Notes: a model not told the origin generated them from the sequence alone. Positions 23,015-32,602 are shown, counted from the first letter of the stretch. The stretch: 64,000 nt of DNA from Schaalia odontolytica (GCF_024584435.1 NZ_CP102197.1:1116001-1180000), one strand, 5' to 3'. Translations and numbers: made by a program.

Positions 23015-24955
23015 ATGGCATCAAGCCCCTCGTCCGCTCCCCACCCCGTCGATCAGGTTCCGTCCTTCGCTAGACTCACCGTTCTCGGCATTCAGCACGT
23101 CCTCGCGTTTTACGCAGGTGCCGTTATCGTCCCCTGGGTCATCGCGCAGAACCTCGGGCTCGATACACAAACACTCATTCACCTCATCAACGCTGATCTG
23201 TTCACCTGCGGCATCGCAACCATCATCCAGTCGGCCGGCATCGGCCGCTTCATCGGCGTCAAGCTCCCCCTCATCCAGGGCGTCACCTTCACCGCGGTCT
23301 CGCCGCTGATCGCGATCGGCGCGGCAGCCACGCCCCCGGGCGCCGATCCCAAGACCGGCCTGGCCACCATGTACGGCTCGATCATCGCGGTCGGACTCAT
23401 CGTTTTCCTCGTCGCCCCATTCTTCGCCAAGCTTCTGCGCTTCTTCCCTCCGATCGTTACCGGCACGCTCTTGACGGTCATGGGCACGACCCTCTTGTCT
23501 GTCTCGGCGGGTGACATCGTTGCCTGGGCAGACAAAGCAGCGGACGACTCGGCGAAGGCCTCGGCGACCTTCGAGGCCCTCGGCTTCGCCTTCGGAACGA
23601 TCGCGATCATCGTCGTCATCCAGCGTCTCTTCAAGGGCTTCATGGGCACCCTCTCGGTCCTCCTCGCGCTGCTCGTCATGACGGCGCTCGCCTTCGCGAT
23701 GGGCAAGACGAACTTCTCCGGCGTGGGCGAGGCCTCCTGGTTGGGCGTCACCACGCCCTTCTACTTCGGCCTGCCTCGTTTCTCGGCGACCGCGATCCTC
23801 GCGATGATCATCGTCATGGCGGTCACCGCCGTCGAGACGACGGGCGACGTCTTTGCTACGGGCGAGGTCGTGGGCAAGCGCATCACGCCGCGAGACATTG
23901 CCAACGCCCTGCGGGCCGACGGCCTGTCCACGCTCCTGGGCGGCGTCCTCAACTCCTTCCCCTACACCTGCTTCGCTCAAAACGTGGGACTGGTGCGCCT
24001 CACCCGCGTGAAGTCCCGCTGGGTCGTCACGGCGGCGGGCGTCATCATGATCATCCTCGGTCTGCTCCCCAAGGCTGCCGCAATCGTCGCTGCCATTCCC
24101 CAGCCCGTCATTGGCGGGGCTTCCCTGGCAATGTTTGCCAACGTCGCCGTGGTCGGCATCCAGACCCTGTCGAAGGTCGACCTGCGCGACACCCGCAACG
24201 CCATCATCGTCTCCACGTCGATTGGCCTTGCCCTCCTCGTGACTCTCAAACCCGGGATCGTCTCGGTCATGCCCTCCTGGTTGCAGATCATTTTCGGATC
24301 CGGTGTCACGATCGGCTCGTTGACGGCCATCATCCTCAACATCCTGTTCTTCCACGTCGGACGTCAGGCCTCGCCGGACGTGGCCGTCGTCAATGGCAAG
24401 AAGATCAACCTGGACGACGTCAACGCGATGGACCGCAGCGAGTTCGTCTCCACCTTCTCCGTCATGTTCTCTCAGCACACGTGGCCGGTTGAGCGCGCGT
24501 GGGAGTCCCGCCCCTTCGCATCCGTCTCCGAGCTGCGCTCCTCCTTCGAGGATGCCGTGCTCACGGCCACTCCCGACGAGGCCGAGGAACTCATCGCATC
24601 CTACACGGACGTCGTGTCGCTGGTTCTCGACGGGCAGGGCGACGAGCAGTCGAGCTCCGATCTGTCGACGCTGTCGGTCGGCGACGCGACCGATGAGGAA
24701 GCCGAGGAGCTGCGGGCCCTGTCCACGGCCTACCGCGACAAGTTCAATCGCCCGCTGGTGATCTGCGCGGACAACGTGGTGGACCGCAAGCACCTGCTGT
24801 CCTCCGGTTGGCGCCGAGTCGAGCACTCGCCGGCGCGCGAGGCGCGCTTCGCTCTCGGCGAGGTGATTGACATTGCGGATCTGCGTTTCGATCAGCTGGT
24901 CGCCGACGCCAACCCCATGCGCGCCGCATGGGACGCCGGGATCGACCGACTCTGA
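23015..24955 (+). CDS. NCS2 purine (urate/xanthine) permease fused to a UraD-like domain
   Basis: 646 aa, against about 450 for a usual NCS2 permease. AGGAG lies 6 nt before the ATG. Residues about 15-455 are a uracil-xanthine/urate permease (LGIQHVLAFYAGAVIVPWVI at the start, the substrate motif AVETTGDVFATGEVVG, then NSFPYTCFAQNVGLVRLTRV). Residues about 470-640 resemble OHCU decarboxylase (UraD), the last step from urate to S-allantoin: NAMDRSEFVSTFSVMF...WPVERAWESRPFAS and LSTAYRDKFNRPLVICAD. The HPDL and SxxEQ active-site motifs of UraD are not seen (YTDVV stands where HPDL is expected). The tail may therefore be regulatory rather than catalytic. Confidence 0.85.
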   Translation: MASSPSSAPHPVDQVPSFARLTVLGIQHVLAFYAGAVIVPWVIAQNLGLDTQTLIHLINADLFTCGIATIIQSAGIGRFIGVKLPLIQGVTFTAVSPLIAIGAAATPPGADPKTGLATMYGSIIAVGLIVFLVAPFFAKLLRFFPPIVTGTLLTVMGTTLLSVSAGDIVAWADKAADDSAKASATFEALGFAFGTIAIIVVIQRLFKGFMGTLSVLLALLVMTALAFAMGKTNFSGVGEASWLGVTTPFYFGLPRFSATAILAMIIVMAVTAVETTGDVFATGEVVGKRITPRDIANALRADGLSTLLGGVLNSFPYTCFAQNVGLVRLTRVKSRWVVTAAGVIMIILGLLPKAAAIVAAIPQPVIGGASLAMFANVAVVGIQTLSKVDLRDTRNAIIVSTSIGLALLVTLKPGIVSVMPSWLQIIFGSGVTIGSLTAIILNILFFHVGRQASPDVAVVNGKKINLDDVNAMDRSEFVSTFSVMFSQHTWPVERAWESRPFASVSELRSSFEDAVLTATPDEAEELIASYTDVVSLVLDGQGDEQSSSDLSTLSVGDATDEEAEELRALSTAYRDKFNRPLVICADNVVDRKHLLSSGWRRVEHSPAREARFALGEVIDIADLRFDQLVADANPMRAAWDAGIDRL

Positions 24956-25014
24956 GGAACCACCAGCACGCCAGACACACAACACCACGCCCCCGCACCC
25001 CACCACAGACATGC

Positions 25015-25044
25015 CGTGGGGCCGACCCAACGGCCGGCCCCACG
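25015..25044 (+). terminator. Terminator of the permease-UraD gene
   Basis: CGTGGGGCCG (25015-25024) pairs with CGGCCCCACG (25035-25044), 59 bp past the stop. A copy sits at 32335-32364 in the duplicate. Confidence 0.65.
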
Positions 25045-25238
25045 ACATATCCCATCAACACAGTACAAGTACTCCCAGAAGGCACCTCACAGTCATCTCG
25101 TCGGCATCACCCAAGCCCCACCGGCCTGTGCCGTATTCCCTTATGACCCCCACCCTACAAACCCAACCTGACCACACCACCAACACAACCTGAAAAAACC
25201 CTGAGACTCCCCACCACCACAACCAACCACACAACGCC

Positions 25239-25268
25239 GCGCCCCCCGGGAAACATCCCGGGGGGCGC
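25239..25268 (-). terminator. Terminator of the first LRR surface-protein gene
   Basis: GCGCCCCCCGGG (25239-25250) pairs perfectly with CCCGGGGGGCGC (25257-25268), loop 6 nt, just beyond the stop on the minus strand. Confidence 0.75.
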
Positions 25269-25282
25269 GAACCCTCACACAC

Positions 25283-28200
25283 TCAGCCGACCCAACGACC
25301 CGAGGCATCAAAGCGATACCAGGACGAGCCAATGAGCACGCGCCCCGTCGCCATCGCACCGCTGCCAGGCGTCAGGTAGTACCACGAGTCACCATCCTTG
25401 AGCCAACCCGTGGCCATCGCACCGCTACCGGGCGTCAGGTAGTACCACGAGCCACCGTCCTTCACCCAGCCGGTCGCCATCGCGCCGCTACCAGGAGTCA
25501 AGTAGTACCACGAGCCACCGTCCTTCACCCAGCCGGTCGCCATCGCACCGCTACCCGGCGTCAAGTAGTACCAGGAACCACCATCCTTCACCCAACCCGA
25601 TGCCTCAGCACCCGAGCCACCATGGAAGAACCACGACCCCTGCTCACTAACCCAACCGGTACGCATATACCCATCAGCACCAAAACGATAAACCTGACCA
25701 CCAATCGCAACCCTCTCACTCACCGGGTACGAACCATCAGAATAGCGATACCACCAACCACGCGAATCACTCACCCACTTACCGTCCCTCGGAGCAGACG
25801 TGCCGTCGACCGTCAACGTCGTCGCGCGAACGGTGCGTGAGCCGTCGCGCACGTAGATGCGCAGGCGCTGGCCATCGGTCGGCGTCCAGGTGTAGGACAG
25901 GGCCGCGGAACGCGCATCGGCGCTGGTGGACATCGCGGTCCAGTTCTGCAGCACCTTCCTGGAGCCATCCGCGTTCATCTGGACGACGCGCATCTCACGC
26001 CCGCCGGATACGCCCGCTTCTGCCGAGACCTTCACGGTCGTCGGAGCGCCCGCGGAAGCGCTGAACTTGTACCCGTCCCGCGACTCGCCGATTCCCTGGC
26101 CGGACAGGGTGACCCGCGTGGGCTTGTAGACGTGCAGGTGGGACGCGTCGATTCCCGCGTCCTTCATCGCGGTGCTGGCGACTTCCCACGCGTCGGATCC
26201 TTGCGGAGCCGCGACGTAGACGTCGGTATCCTTGTTCGTCCCACCTTCCGGGAAGCGCTCAAGCACGAGTTCCTTGAGGCTGGAGGGCAGGACCAGGATG
26301 CGGGGAGCCTGGGTCATGAACTCGATCTTCGTCATGCCTTCACCGAAGAACGCGCTCTCGGGACGGCCGTTGGAGGCTGCACCTTCCGTGTAGAAGGATC
26401 CCTCGACTCCCCCGCGCACGATGATGTGCCGAGCGATACGAGCGTCGCGTGCGTTCATTTCGATGCTGCGGATCTTCGTTCCATATTCGACGGTATCCAG
26501 CCCCGTGTTGATTACCCCTTCGGATACCTGAAGGGAGTTGGGAATGGATAGGTCGATCAGGTTCGAGCACCCGTCGAACGCGCCGTAGCCGATGGTCGTC
26601 AGTCCCTTGGGGAGGACGACGCGTCGCAGCGCGGTGTTGTGAGCAAAGGCCCAGGGGGCAACCTCGGTGGTTCCCGCAGTCACCTTGTACTCGGTGGCGC
26701 CGTTTGTCGGCAGAGACAGGAGCAGACGACGACCGGAACTGATCTTCTGGTAAAGGACCCCGCTTTCCACCGAGAGTTCGGTGTTGGAGGGGCTCACGCT
26801 GAGTTCCGTGAGGTTGTTGTCCTCGCCCAGAGCGAAGTCACCGAGGGATTGGGCCGAGGCACCCAGGTGGAACTTGGTCAGGGCCGCGTTGTTCGCGAAC
26901 GCCTCTTGGCCGATCGTCGTCACCGAGTCGGGAAGGGTGATCGAGGTGGCCAAGGTCCAGTTGAACGCGCCGTCGGCGATCTCGGTGAGGCGGTTCAGGT
27001 CCGGGCGCAGGTTCACCTCGGTCACGCCGCTGCTGTAGAAGGCGCTGTCCGAGACCTTCACGGTTCCGCCCAGGTCAACGCGCTTGAGCTGGGGCATGTA
27101 CCAGAATGCTCGCTCGCCGACCGTCTCGAAGGCGTCGGGCAAGGCCACGGCCGTGATGGAGGACTGCTCGAAGGCGCGGGAGGCGACCTCGCGCAGCGAG
27201 TCCGGCAGGGTCACAGACTCCAGCTGTGCAACGGCGAAGGCGCCGACGCCGATCGTTGTTGTCCCCTCGGGCACCGCGTACGATCCTGTGGCGTTCTTGC
27301 CCGATGGGAAGAACACCAGGGTTGCGCGATCCTTGGAGTAGACGACGCCGTCAACGCTGGCGTAGGTGGCGTTGGCTTCGTCGACCTCGATGCTCGTCAG
27401 GCGGGGAGAACGCACGAAGGCGTCGGAGAGCCTCGTCGAGGAGACGTTGGGGCCGAGGCGAACCGAGGTCAGGTAGTCCATGTAGGAGAACGCGTAGTTG
27501 TCGACGTCCTTGACCGCGCGTGGCAGGGACACTGTTTCAAGGGTCGAATAGGCGAACGCTTGGATGCCTACCCACGTGAGCTGCGAGGGGTGCTCGTCGT
27601 CATCCTGGAAGGTGATCTTCTTCAGGTTCGCGCCGTAAAATGCCTCTTCTGCGAGGGTCTGCACGCTGGCGGGCACCCAGACGCTGTCGAGCTCGTGGCC
27701 GTCGAAGGCGCGACGACCGATCTCCGTGACACCATCAGGAATGACGACGTCCGTGGCGCTTCCTCGGTAGCCGGTGAGGACGCCGCTATCGTTGATGATG
27801 AAGTCGTCGGAGGCTTGGGGAGCGGCGACAACAGTGAGGGGAATCGAGACGGTCTTCTTCTGGCCATCCTGCGACGTGACGGTTGCGGTGAGAGTCCCGT
27901 TCCCCGGCTGATCCGAGGTTGTCAGGATGGCTGTCTGCTCGTTCGGCCCCGTCTCGACGGTTCCCAGCGTCGCGGGACTCACGGTCCACTCAACCGGGCG
28001 CCCCAGGAACGAGGGAGAGAGCAGGGCGTTCAGGAACACGCTCTTGCCTGGGGTGCGAGTCACCCCAGACTCGGACAGCTCGATCCCGGCGTCTTCGGAA
28101 ACGGAGCGAATCCGAATCCGGCCGACCGCCTCGATCGAGGGGTCCTGTTTGTCAGTAGCGATGACCGCGACCTCACCAGGGCCCACGGCCGTCACGAGGC

Positions 28201-28510
28201 CGTTGTCATCCACGGTTGCCAACGAGCTATCGGAGGTTTTCCACGTTACGTGGGAGTCGCCAGGGGTTCCCGTGTCGTAGGTTGCTTCCAGCATCAGTGT
28301 CTGCCCGGGAGCAAGAGCCGCGTCCCCGGGCCAGACGCTCAGAGAGGCACCCGGGACATCGCGGGTGGGCCGCACCTCGGTTGACTGGACGGTGTGGTTC
28401 TGCGCCATCGCATCAACGCCGGTTGCATACGCAGCCGGAACACTGACCGTGGTGAGAGATAAGGCCCCAGCCGCCACTAGAGCCAGGGTCGAAGACTTTC
28501 GAGGAAACAT
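25283..28510 (-). CDS. Secreted BspA-like LRR surface protein with wall-binding repeats, paralogue 1
   Basis: 1075 aa from ATG 28508-28510 (GGGAG 6 nt upstream). Signal peptide (STLALVAAGALSLTTVSVPAAYA), a BIG_2 Ig-like domain (about 50-130, VTWKTSDSSLATVDDNGLVTAVGPGE), a second Ig-like unit, then a long TpLRR/LRR_5 array (about 235-700) with repeating units such as VTLPDSLREVASRAF and ITLPDSVTTIGQEAF. A beta-rich segment follows. The C terminus (about 915-1075) is a choline-binding-type repeat domain: GWWYRYSDGSYPV, then several copies of GWVKDGGSWYYLTPGSGAMAT. Such proteins adhere to host matrix, other bacteria or salivary components; wall attachment is probably non-covalent. No LPXTG motif. 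Its 3' end is nearly identical to both paralogues in patches. Confidence 0.93.
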   Translation of the reverse strand: MFPRKSSTLALVAAGALSLTTVSVPAAYATGVDAMAQNHTVQSTEVRPTRDVPGASLSVWPGDAALAPGQTLMLEATYDTGTPGDSHVTWKTSDSSLATVDDNGLVTAVGPGEVAVIATDKQDPSIEAVGRIRIRSVSEDAGIELSESGVTRTPGKSVFLNALLSPSFLGRPVEWTVSPATLGTVETGPNEQTAILTTSDQPGNGTLTATVTSQDGQKKTVSIPLTVVAAPQASDDFIINDSGVLTGYRGSATDVVIPDGVTEIGRRAFDGHELDSVWVPASVQTLAEEAFYGANLKKITFQDDDEHPSQLTWVGIQAFAYSTLETVSLPRAVKDVDNYAFSYMDYLTSVRLGPNVSSTRLSDAFVRSPRLTSIEVDEANATYASVDGVVYSKDRATLVFFPSGKNATGSYAVPEGTTTIGVGAFAVAQLESVTLPDSLREVASRAFEQSSITAVALPDAFETVGERAFWYMPQLKRVDLGGTVKVSDSAFYSSGVTEVNLRPDLNRLTEIADGAFNWTLATSITLPDSVTTIGQEAFANNAALTKFHLGASAQSLGDFALGEDNNLTELSVSPSNTELSVESGVLYQKISSGRRLLLSLPTNGATEYKVTAGTTEVAPWAFAHNTALRRVVLPKGLTTIGYGAFDGCSNLIDLSIPNSLQVSEGVINTGLDTVEYGTKIRSIEMNARDARIARHIIVRGGVEGSFYTEGAASNGRPESAFFGEGMTKIEFMTQAPRILVLPSSLKELVLERFPEGGTNKDTDVYVAAPQGSDAWEVASTAMKDAGIDASHLHVYKPTRVTLSGQGIGESRDGYKFSASAGAPTTVKVSAEAGVSGGREMRVVQMNADGSRKVLQNWTAMSTSADARSAALSYTWTPTDGQRLRIYVRDGSRTVRATTLTVDGTSAPRDGKWVSDSRGWWYRYSDGSYPVSERVAIGGQVYRFGADGYMRTGWVSEQGSWFFHGGSGAEASGWVKDGGSWYYLTPGSGAMATGWVKDGGSWYYLTPGSGAMATGWVKDGGSWYYLTPGSGAMATGWLKDGDSWYYLTPGSGAMATGRVLIGSSWYRFDASGRWVG
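25360..25605 (-). repeat. In-frame 60-bp wall-binding repeats of paralogue 1
   Basis: Four near-identical 60-bp units encode GW(V/L)KDG(G/D)SWYYLTPGSGAMAT. They are coding choline-binding-type repeats, similar to those at about 28880-29080 and 32660-33000. High identity makes unit number unstable by recombination. Confidence 0.85.
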
Positions 28511-28572
28511 CAATGACTCCCTATGTTGACGGACGTTTGACGGATGGTACGCACGAAGCGGCGCCCACTCCT

Positions 28573-28600
28573 ATTATGCGCAACTTCTTCCAGTTGTGCA
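28573..28600 (-). promoter_or_regulatory. Promoter of LRR paralogue 1
   Basis: On the minus strand TGCACA (28595-28600), a 16-bp spacer starting ACTGGA, and CATAAT (28573-28578), followed by AGGAG. The same ACAACTGGA...ATAATAGGAG arrangement with the same spacing stands before paralogue 2, so the two genes are probably co-regulated. Confidence 0.55.
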
Positions 28601-28767
28601 GTATACATTTGCGCTACTTATCAACTCGTGACCACGCTTTTACTTGTCACAAGCTGGGGAAATCTCCGGCAACTGGCAATTTTTCATGCCGACAACGGGT
28701 CCTGGGGGGCTCAGACACGCCGTGAGGCGAACCATCGGTCGGTCCCACTCATCCACGACCACACGCA

Positions 28768-28803
28768 GGTCCGCCCCCCGGAAGACCTCCCGGGGGGCGG
28801 ACC
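28768..28803 (-). terminator. Terminator of LRR paralogue 2
   Basis: GGTCCGCCCCCCGG (28768-28781) pairs with CCGGGGGGCGGACC (28790-28803), just beyond the stop of the gene. Similar in design to the terminator at 25239. Confidence 0.75.
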
Positions 28804-28812
28804 CTCACGCAA

Positions 28813-31800
28813 TCAGCCGACCCAACGACCCGAGGCATCAAAGCGATACCAGGACGAGCCAATGAGCACGCGCCCCGTCGCCATCGCACCGCTACCAGGC
28901 GTCAGGTAGTACCACGAGTCACCATCCTTGAGCCAACCCGTGGCCATCGCACCGCTGCCGGGGGCCAGGTAATACCAGGTACCACCGAGATCAAGCCAGC
29001 CGGTCGCCATCGCACCGCTACCTGGAGCCAGGTAATACCAGGACAGGCCGTCAAGCACCCAGCCGCTCACCTGCGCCCCGGAGCCGCCATGGTAATACCA
29101 GACGCCCTCGTCGCTCACCCAGCCGGTACGCATGTAGCCTCCCTCGTCGAAACGATAGACCTGGCCACCGATCGTGAGCTTCTCACTCACCGGGTAGGAA
29201 CCGTCAGCGTAGCGATACCACCAGCCGCGCACGCTCCACGTCCACGTTCCTTCTCGTGGCGTCGGCGAGGGGTCCTCGTTGGGTGGCGCGGGCGCATTCT
29301 CGACCGAGAGCGTCACCGACCGCACGATGCGCGTGGCATCACGCACGTCGACACGCAGCCGCTCGTACTGAGCGGACAGGAGCCTCGTGTATGACAGAGA
29401 GGATGACCCGTCCGGCTGGCTCGTCATCGCGCTCCAATCCTGGACGACGGTGTCGGATCCATCCGCTTCCACGCGCACGACGCGCGTCTCGCGGCCGCTC
29501 GCCACGCCCCCTTCCATTGAGACCCTCACCGTGGCCGACGCTCCGACCGAGCCGCGCAACGTGTAGCCGTCGCCGACCGCGCTCACGCCCTCACCGGAGA
29601 GCGTCAGCTGCGCAGGGTTGTAGACGTGCAGGTGAGACGCATCAATCTTCGCCTCAGCCATTGCCGCCTTCACGACCGACCATGCTGGCGAGCCCTCGGA
29701 GGCGGCGACATAGACCTCACTATCGGGCTGCCGACCTCCTCGCGGGAACGGTTCGATGGCAAGGCGCGCAACGGTCGAGGGGAGCACGAGGACGCGAGGC
29801 GCCTCGGTCATGAACTCGATGGTGGTCATGCCTTCGCCGAAGAACGCACTCTCGGGTCGTCCATTCGTGGCATCACCGTCGGTGTAGAAGGACCCGTCGA
29901 TTCCCCCGCGCACGATGATGTGGCGGGCCATGCGCACTCCCCTCGACGTCATCCAGACGTCTCGGACCTTCGTCCCGTACTCGACGGTGTCCAAGCCGGT
30001 GTTCACAACCCCCCTGGACACCTCGACGGAATCGGGGATGACCAGCTCCGTCAGGTTGGAGCACCCGTCGAAGGCTCCGTAGCCGATGGATGTCAGCCCT
30101 TCGGGCAGGACGACGCGCCGCAGGGCGGTGTTGTTTCGCAGAGCCCAGGATGCGATCTCGACCGTGTCAGCGGGAACAATCAACTCGCTGACCGTATTCG
30201 TCGGAAGAGAAAGGGCCAGCTGTCGACCACCGCGAAGCTTCGCGTACAGGACCCCGCTGTCGACGGAATAGACGGAGCTGTTGGGGCTGACGGTGATGGT
30301 CGCAAGGTTGTCGTCCCCAGCCAGCGCATAGTTCCCGATGGAGGCCAGCGACGCGCCGAGATGGAGCTCGGTCAGAGCCCGGTTTCGAGCGAACGACGAT
30401 TCACCGATGCTCCGCACTGAATCCGGTAGCGTGATAGAGCTGGCGGCGATCTCCTCGAATGCGCCTTCGCCGATCTCCGACAGCCTGTTCAGGTCGGGGC
30501 GCAGGTCCACCTCGCCGAGGGCGTTGTTGTATCGGAATGCGCTGTGGGGGACCTTCCGTGCGCCCCCAAGGTTGAGGCGCGCGAGGCGCGGCATGTACCA
30601 GAAGGCCATGGACCCCATGGTCTCGAACGCGTCTGGCAGGCTCAGCGCGGTCACGGACGAGTGAGCGAACGCCCGCGATCCGACGTGACGAAGCGTGCTC
30701 GGGAAGGTCACCGACTCCAGCTTGGCCTCCTCGAAGGCCCCCTCGTCAATGGTCACGGTTCCGTCCACAACCGCGTACGAGCCCCCCACGTTCTTGCCGA
30801 GGGGGAATGCAACGAGGTGTGAGTGATCCTTGGTGTACAGGACGCCGTCGACGCTCGCGTAGTTGGGGTTGGTGGAGTCCACCTCGATGGAGACGAGGTT
30901 CGGGGAGTGGATGAAACCATAGGTCAGCTGCCCGGCGGCCACGTTGGGCCCGAGGCGAACGGAGGTCAGCTCGTGCATCTCGGCGAAGGCCTCGTCGTAG
31001 ATCTGCACGACGGAACGTGGCAGGGCCACCTCCTTCAGGCTCGTGCGAGTGAAGGCTCGGTTGCCCACCGAGGTGAGTCGAGAGGGGTGAGCATCGTCGT
31101 CCTGGAAGGTGATCGTCTTCAGGTAGCTATTCGCCCCGAAACCCTCCTCGTCGATATCGGTCACGCTCGCCGGCACCCAGATGTTCTCCACGTGGGACCC
31201 CGAGAAGGCGTGGCGGCCGATCGTCGTCACGTTGTCGGGGATCGTGACGTCCGTGTCCTTGCCCTTGTAATCGGTGAGGACTCCTTTGTCGTCAATGACG
31301 AAGTCGCCCGTCATGTCGGGGTCAACCTGCACCGGGATGGTGGCGCTCTTGGCCGTTCCTGCCATTGTCGTCACCGTAGCACTCAGCGTTCCGCTGCCGG
31401 GCTGGTCGGAGGCCGTGAAAAAGACCATGACCCCGTCGGAGTTGGGAGAGACTCGACCGAGTGAGGATGGTTCGATCGACCACGACACCGCGGCGCCTCG
31501 CAGCGAGGGGGCCAGGAGGGGATTGAGGATCGCGCTATGGCCGGCAGTGAGGGTGAGCGAGGACTCCGACAGCTCGATGCCGGTCTCCTCGGTAACGGAG
31601 CGAACCTGGATCGAGGCGGTGGCTTTCATGGAGGAATCGTTGTTGTCTGTTGCGGTGATGACCGCACTGCCGATCCCCTTGGCCGTGACACGGCCGTGGC
31701 CTTCGACGCTGAGGACGGACTCGTCCGAGGAGCTCCACGTCACCTCGCCGGATTGCGCGGTGCGTGTGTCGTACTCAGCGCCCACGGTGATCTGCTGCCC

Positions 31801-32007
31801 GGGAACGAGCACCGTCCGGTCGGGCCATAGGCTCAACGAGGTGACGGGAACATCGATCGCCGGGCCGGTCGCCTCGGCTTTCTGCACGAGGCTGGCGCCG
31901 TGAGCCACGCCAGAGTCGGAGGCAAGCGCCGCGGGAACGCCGATCGTCGTAAGAAAGAGGGCTCCGGAAGCCGCTAAGGCCAGGACGGGTAGTTTTCGGT
32001 GAGACAT
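28813..32007 (-). CDS. Secreted BspA-like LRR surface protein with wall-binding repeats, paralogue 2
   Basis: 1064 aa; ATG 32005-32007 with GGGAG 6 nt upstream. Same plan as paralogue 1: signal peptide (VLALAASGALFLTTIGVPAALA), BIG_2 domain (VTWSSSDESVLSVEGHGRVTAKGIGS), second Ig-like unit, TpLRR array (units like FPSTLRHVGSRAFAHSS and ITLPDSVRSIGESSF), a C-terminal beta-rich segment and wall-binding repeats with units SWYYLAPGSGAMATGW. The last 143 bp match paralogue 1 with a single difference, while the LRR part has diverged, as expected for surface antigens under variation with conserved anchors. A short Pro/Glu linker (ENAPAPPNEDPSPTPREG) precedes the anchor. Confidence 0.93.
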   Translation of the reverse strand: MSHRKLPVLALAASGALFLTTIGVPAALASDSGVAHGASLVQKAEATGPAIDVPVTSLSLWPDRTVLVPGQQITVGAEYDTRTAQSGEVTWSSSDESVLSVEGHGRVTAKGIGSAVITATDNNDSSMKATASIQVRSVTEETGIELSESSLTLTAGHSAILNPLLAPSLRGAAVSWSIEPSSLGRVSPNSDGVMVFFTASDQPGSGTLSATVTTMAGTAKSATIPVQVDPDMTGDFVIDDKGVLTDYKGKDTDVTIPDNVTTIGRHAFSGSHVENIWVPASVTDIDEEGFGANSYLKTITFQDDDAHPSRLTSVGNRAFTRTSLKEVALPRSVVQIYDEAFAEMHELTSVRLGPNVAAGQLTYGFIHSPNLVSIEVDSTNPNYASVDGVLYTKDHSHLVAFPLGKNVGGSYAVVDGTVTIDEGAFEEAKLESVTFPSTLRHVGSRAFAHSSVTALSLPDAFETMGSMAFWYMPRLARLNLGGARKVPHSAFRYNNALGEVDLRPDLNRLSEIGEGAFEEIAASSITLPDSVRSIGESSFARNRALTELHLGASLASIGNYALAGDDNLATITVSPNSSVYSVDSGVLYAKLRGGRQLALSLPTNTVSELIVPADTVEIASWALRNNTALRRVVLPEGLTSIGYGAFDGCSNLTELVIPDSVEVSRGVVNTGLDTVEYGTKVRDVWMTSRGVRMARHIIVRGGIDGSFYTDGDATNGRPESAFFGEGMTTIEFMTEAPRVLVLPSTVARLAIEPFPRGGRQPDSEVYVAASEGSPAWSVVKAAMAEAKIDASHLHVYNPAQLTLSGEGVSAVGDGYTLRGSVGASATVRVSMEGGVASGRETRVVRVEADGSDTVVQDWSAMTSQPDGSSSLSYTRLLSAQYERLRVDVRDATRIVRSVTLSVENAPAPPNEDPSPTPREGTWTWSVRGWWYRYADGSYPVSEKLTIGGQVYRFDEGGYMRTGWVSDEGVWYYHGGSGAQVSGWVLDGLSWYYLAPGSGAMATGWLDLGGTWYYLAPGSGAMATGWLKDGDSWYYLTPGSGAMATGRVLIGSSWYRFDASGRWVG

Positions 32008-32066
32008 CTGCTACTCCCTGTGTTGAGGGGGGCGGAAAGGAGAATGAGCGTCACTACTCGCCTCCT

Positions 32067-32094
32067 ATTATCCCTGAGTGTGTCCAGTTGTAAA
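32067..32094 (-). promoter_or_regulatory. Promoter of LRR paralogue 2
   Basis: On the minus strand TTTACA (32089-32094), a 16-bp spacer beginning ACTGGA, and GATAAT (32067-32072) followed by AGGAG; same layout as the promoter of paralogue 1. Confidence 0.55.
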
Positions 32095-32602
32095 GTACCC
32101 GTTCATCCTGGATATCGCTTGTTACATGGCGTTTGCGGGGATCCGGCTACACGGTTGTTCGACCACGTGACAATGATTCTCGGGGAGTGATAGCGCGGAT
32201 CTGCGTGTCGATCAGCTGGTCGCCGACGCCAACCCCATGCGCGCCGCATGGGACGCCGGAGTCGACCGACTCTGAGGAACCACCAACGGCAGGCACACAC
32301 AACGCCACACCCCCTCACCCCACCACAGACATGCCGTGGGGCCGACCCATCGGTCGGCCCCACGGCATATCCCATCAACACAGTACAAGTACTCCCAGAA
32401 GGCACCTCACAGTCATCTCGTCGGCATCACCCAAGCCCCACCGGCCTGTGCCGTATTCCCTTATGACCCCCACCCTACAAACCCAACCTGACCACACCAC
32501 CAACACAACCTGAAAAAACCCTGAGACTCCCCACCACCACAACCAACCACACAACGCCGCGCCCCCCGGGAAACATCCCGGGGGGCGCGAACCCTCACAC
32601 AC
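32095..32602. other. Spacer between LRR paralogues 2 and 3
   Basis: Mostly the duplicated block (32191-32623). The rest, 32095-32190, is unique and without a recognisable gene. The truncated copy of the permease end has no start and is not a gene. Confidence 0.6.

Larger units (their letters stand above)
24871..25303. repeat. Long direct repeat, copy A (permease end plus spacer)
   Basis: The last 85 bp of the permease gene, the stop, the whole spacer and the end of the first LRR gene recur at 32191-32623 in the same orientation, offset 7320 bp. 25046-25303 is identical base for base in both (258 bp); the left part has scattered differences. The spacer is extremely C/A-rich on the plus strand (about 25140-25238). 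Confidence 0.9.
28511..28812. other. Spacer between LRR paralogues 1 and 2
   Basis: Holds the promoter of paralogue 1 (28573-28600), the 5' leader and the terminator of paralogue 2 (28768-28803). AT-rich around 28570-28690 compared with the genes. No small gene seen. Confidence 0.5.

Noticed and set aside
23021..25048. Open frame of 675 codons on the minus strand
   Set aside because: Antisense to the permease-UraD gene; composition dominated by Asp/Arg/Gly as usual for such shadows.
25360..25605. Regular 60-bp repeats resembling a CRISPR or satellite
   Set aside because: They are in frame within a secreted protein and encode wall-binding repeats; no unique spacers between units.
26639..28384. 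Open frame of 581 codons on the plus strand
   Set aside because: Shadow of LRR paralogue 1; the real gene has signal peptide, domains and ribosome site.
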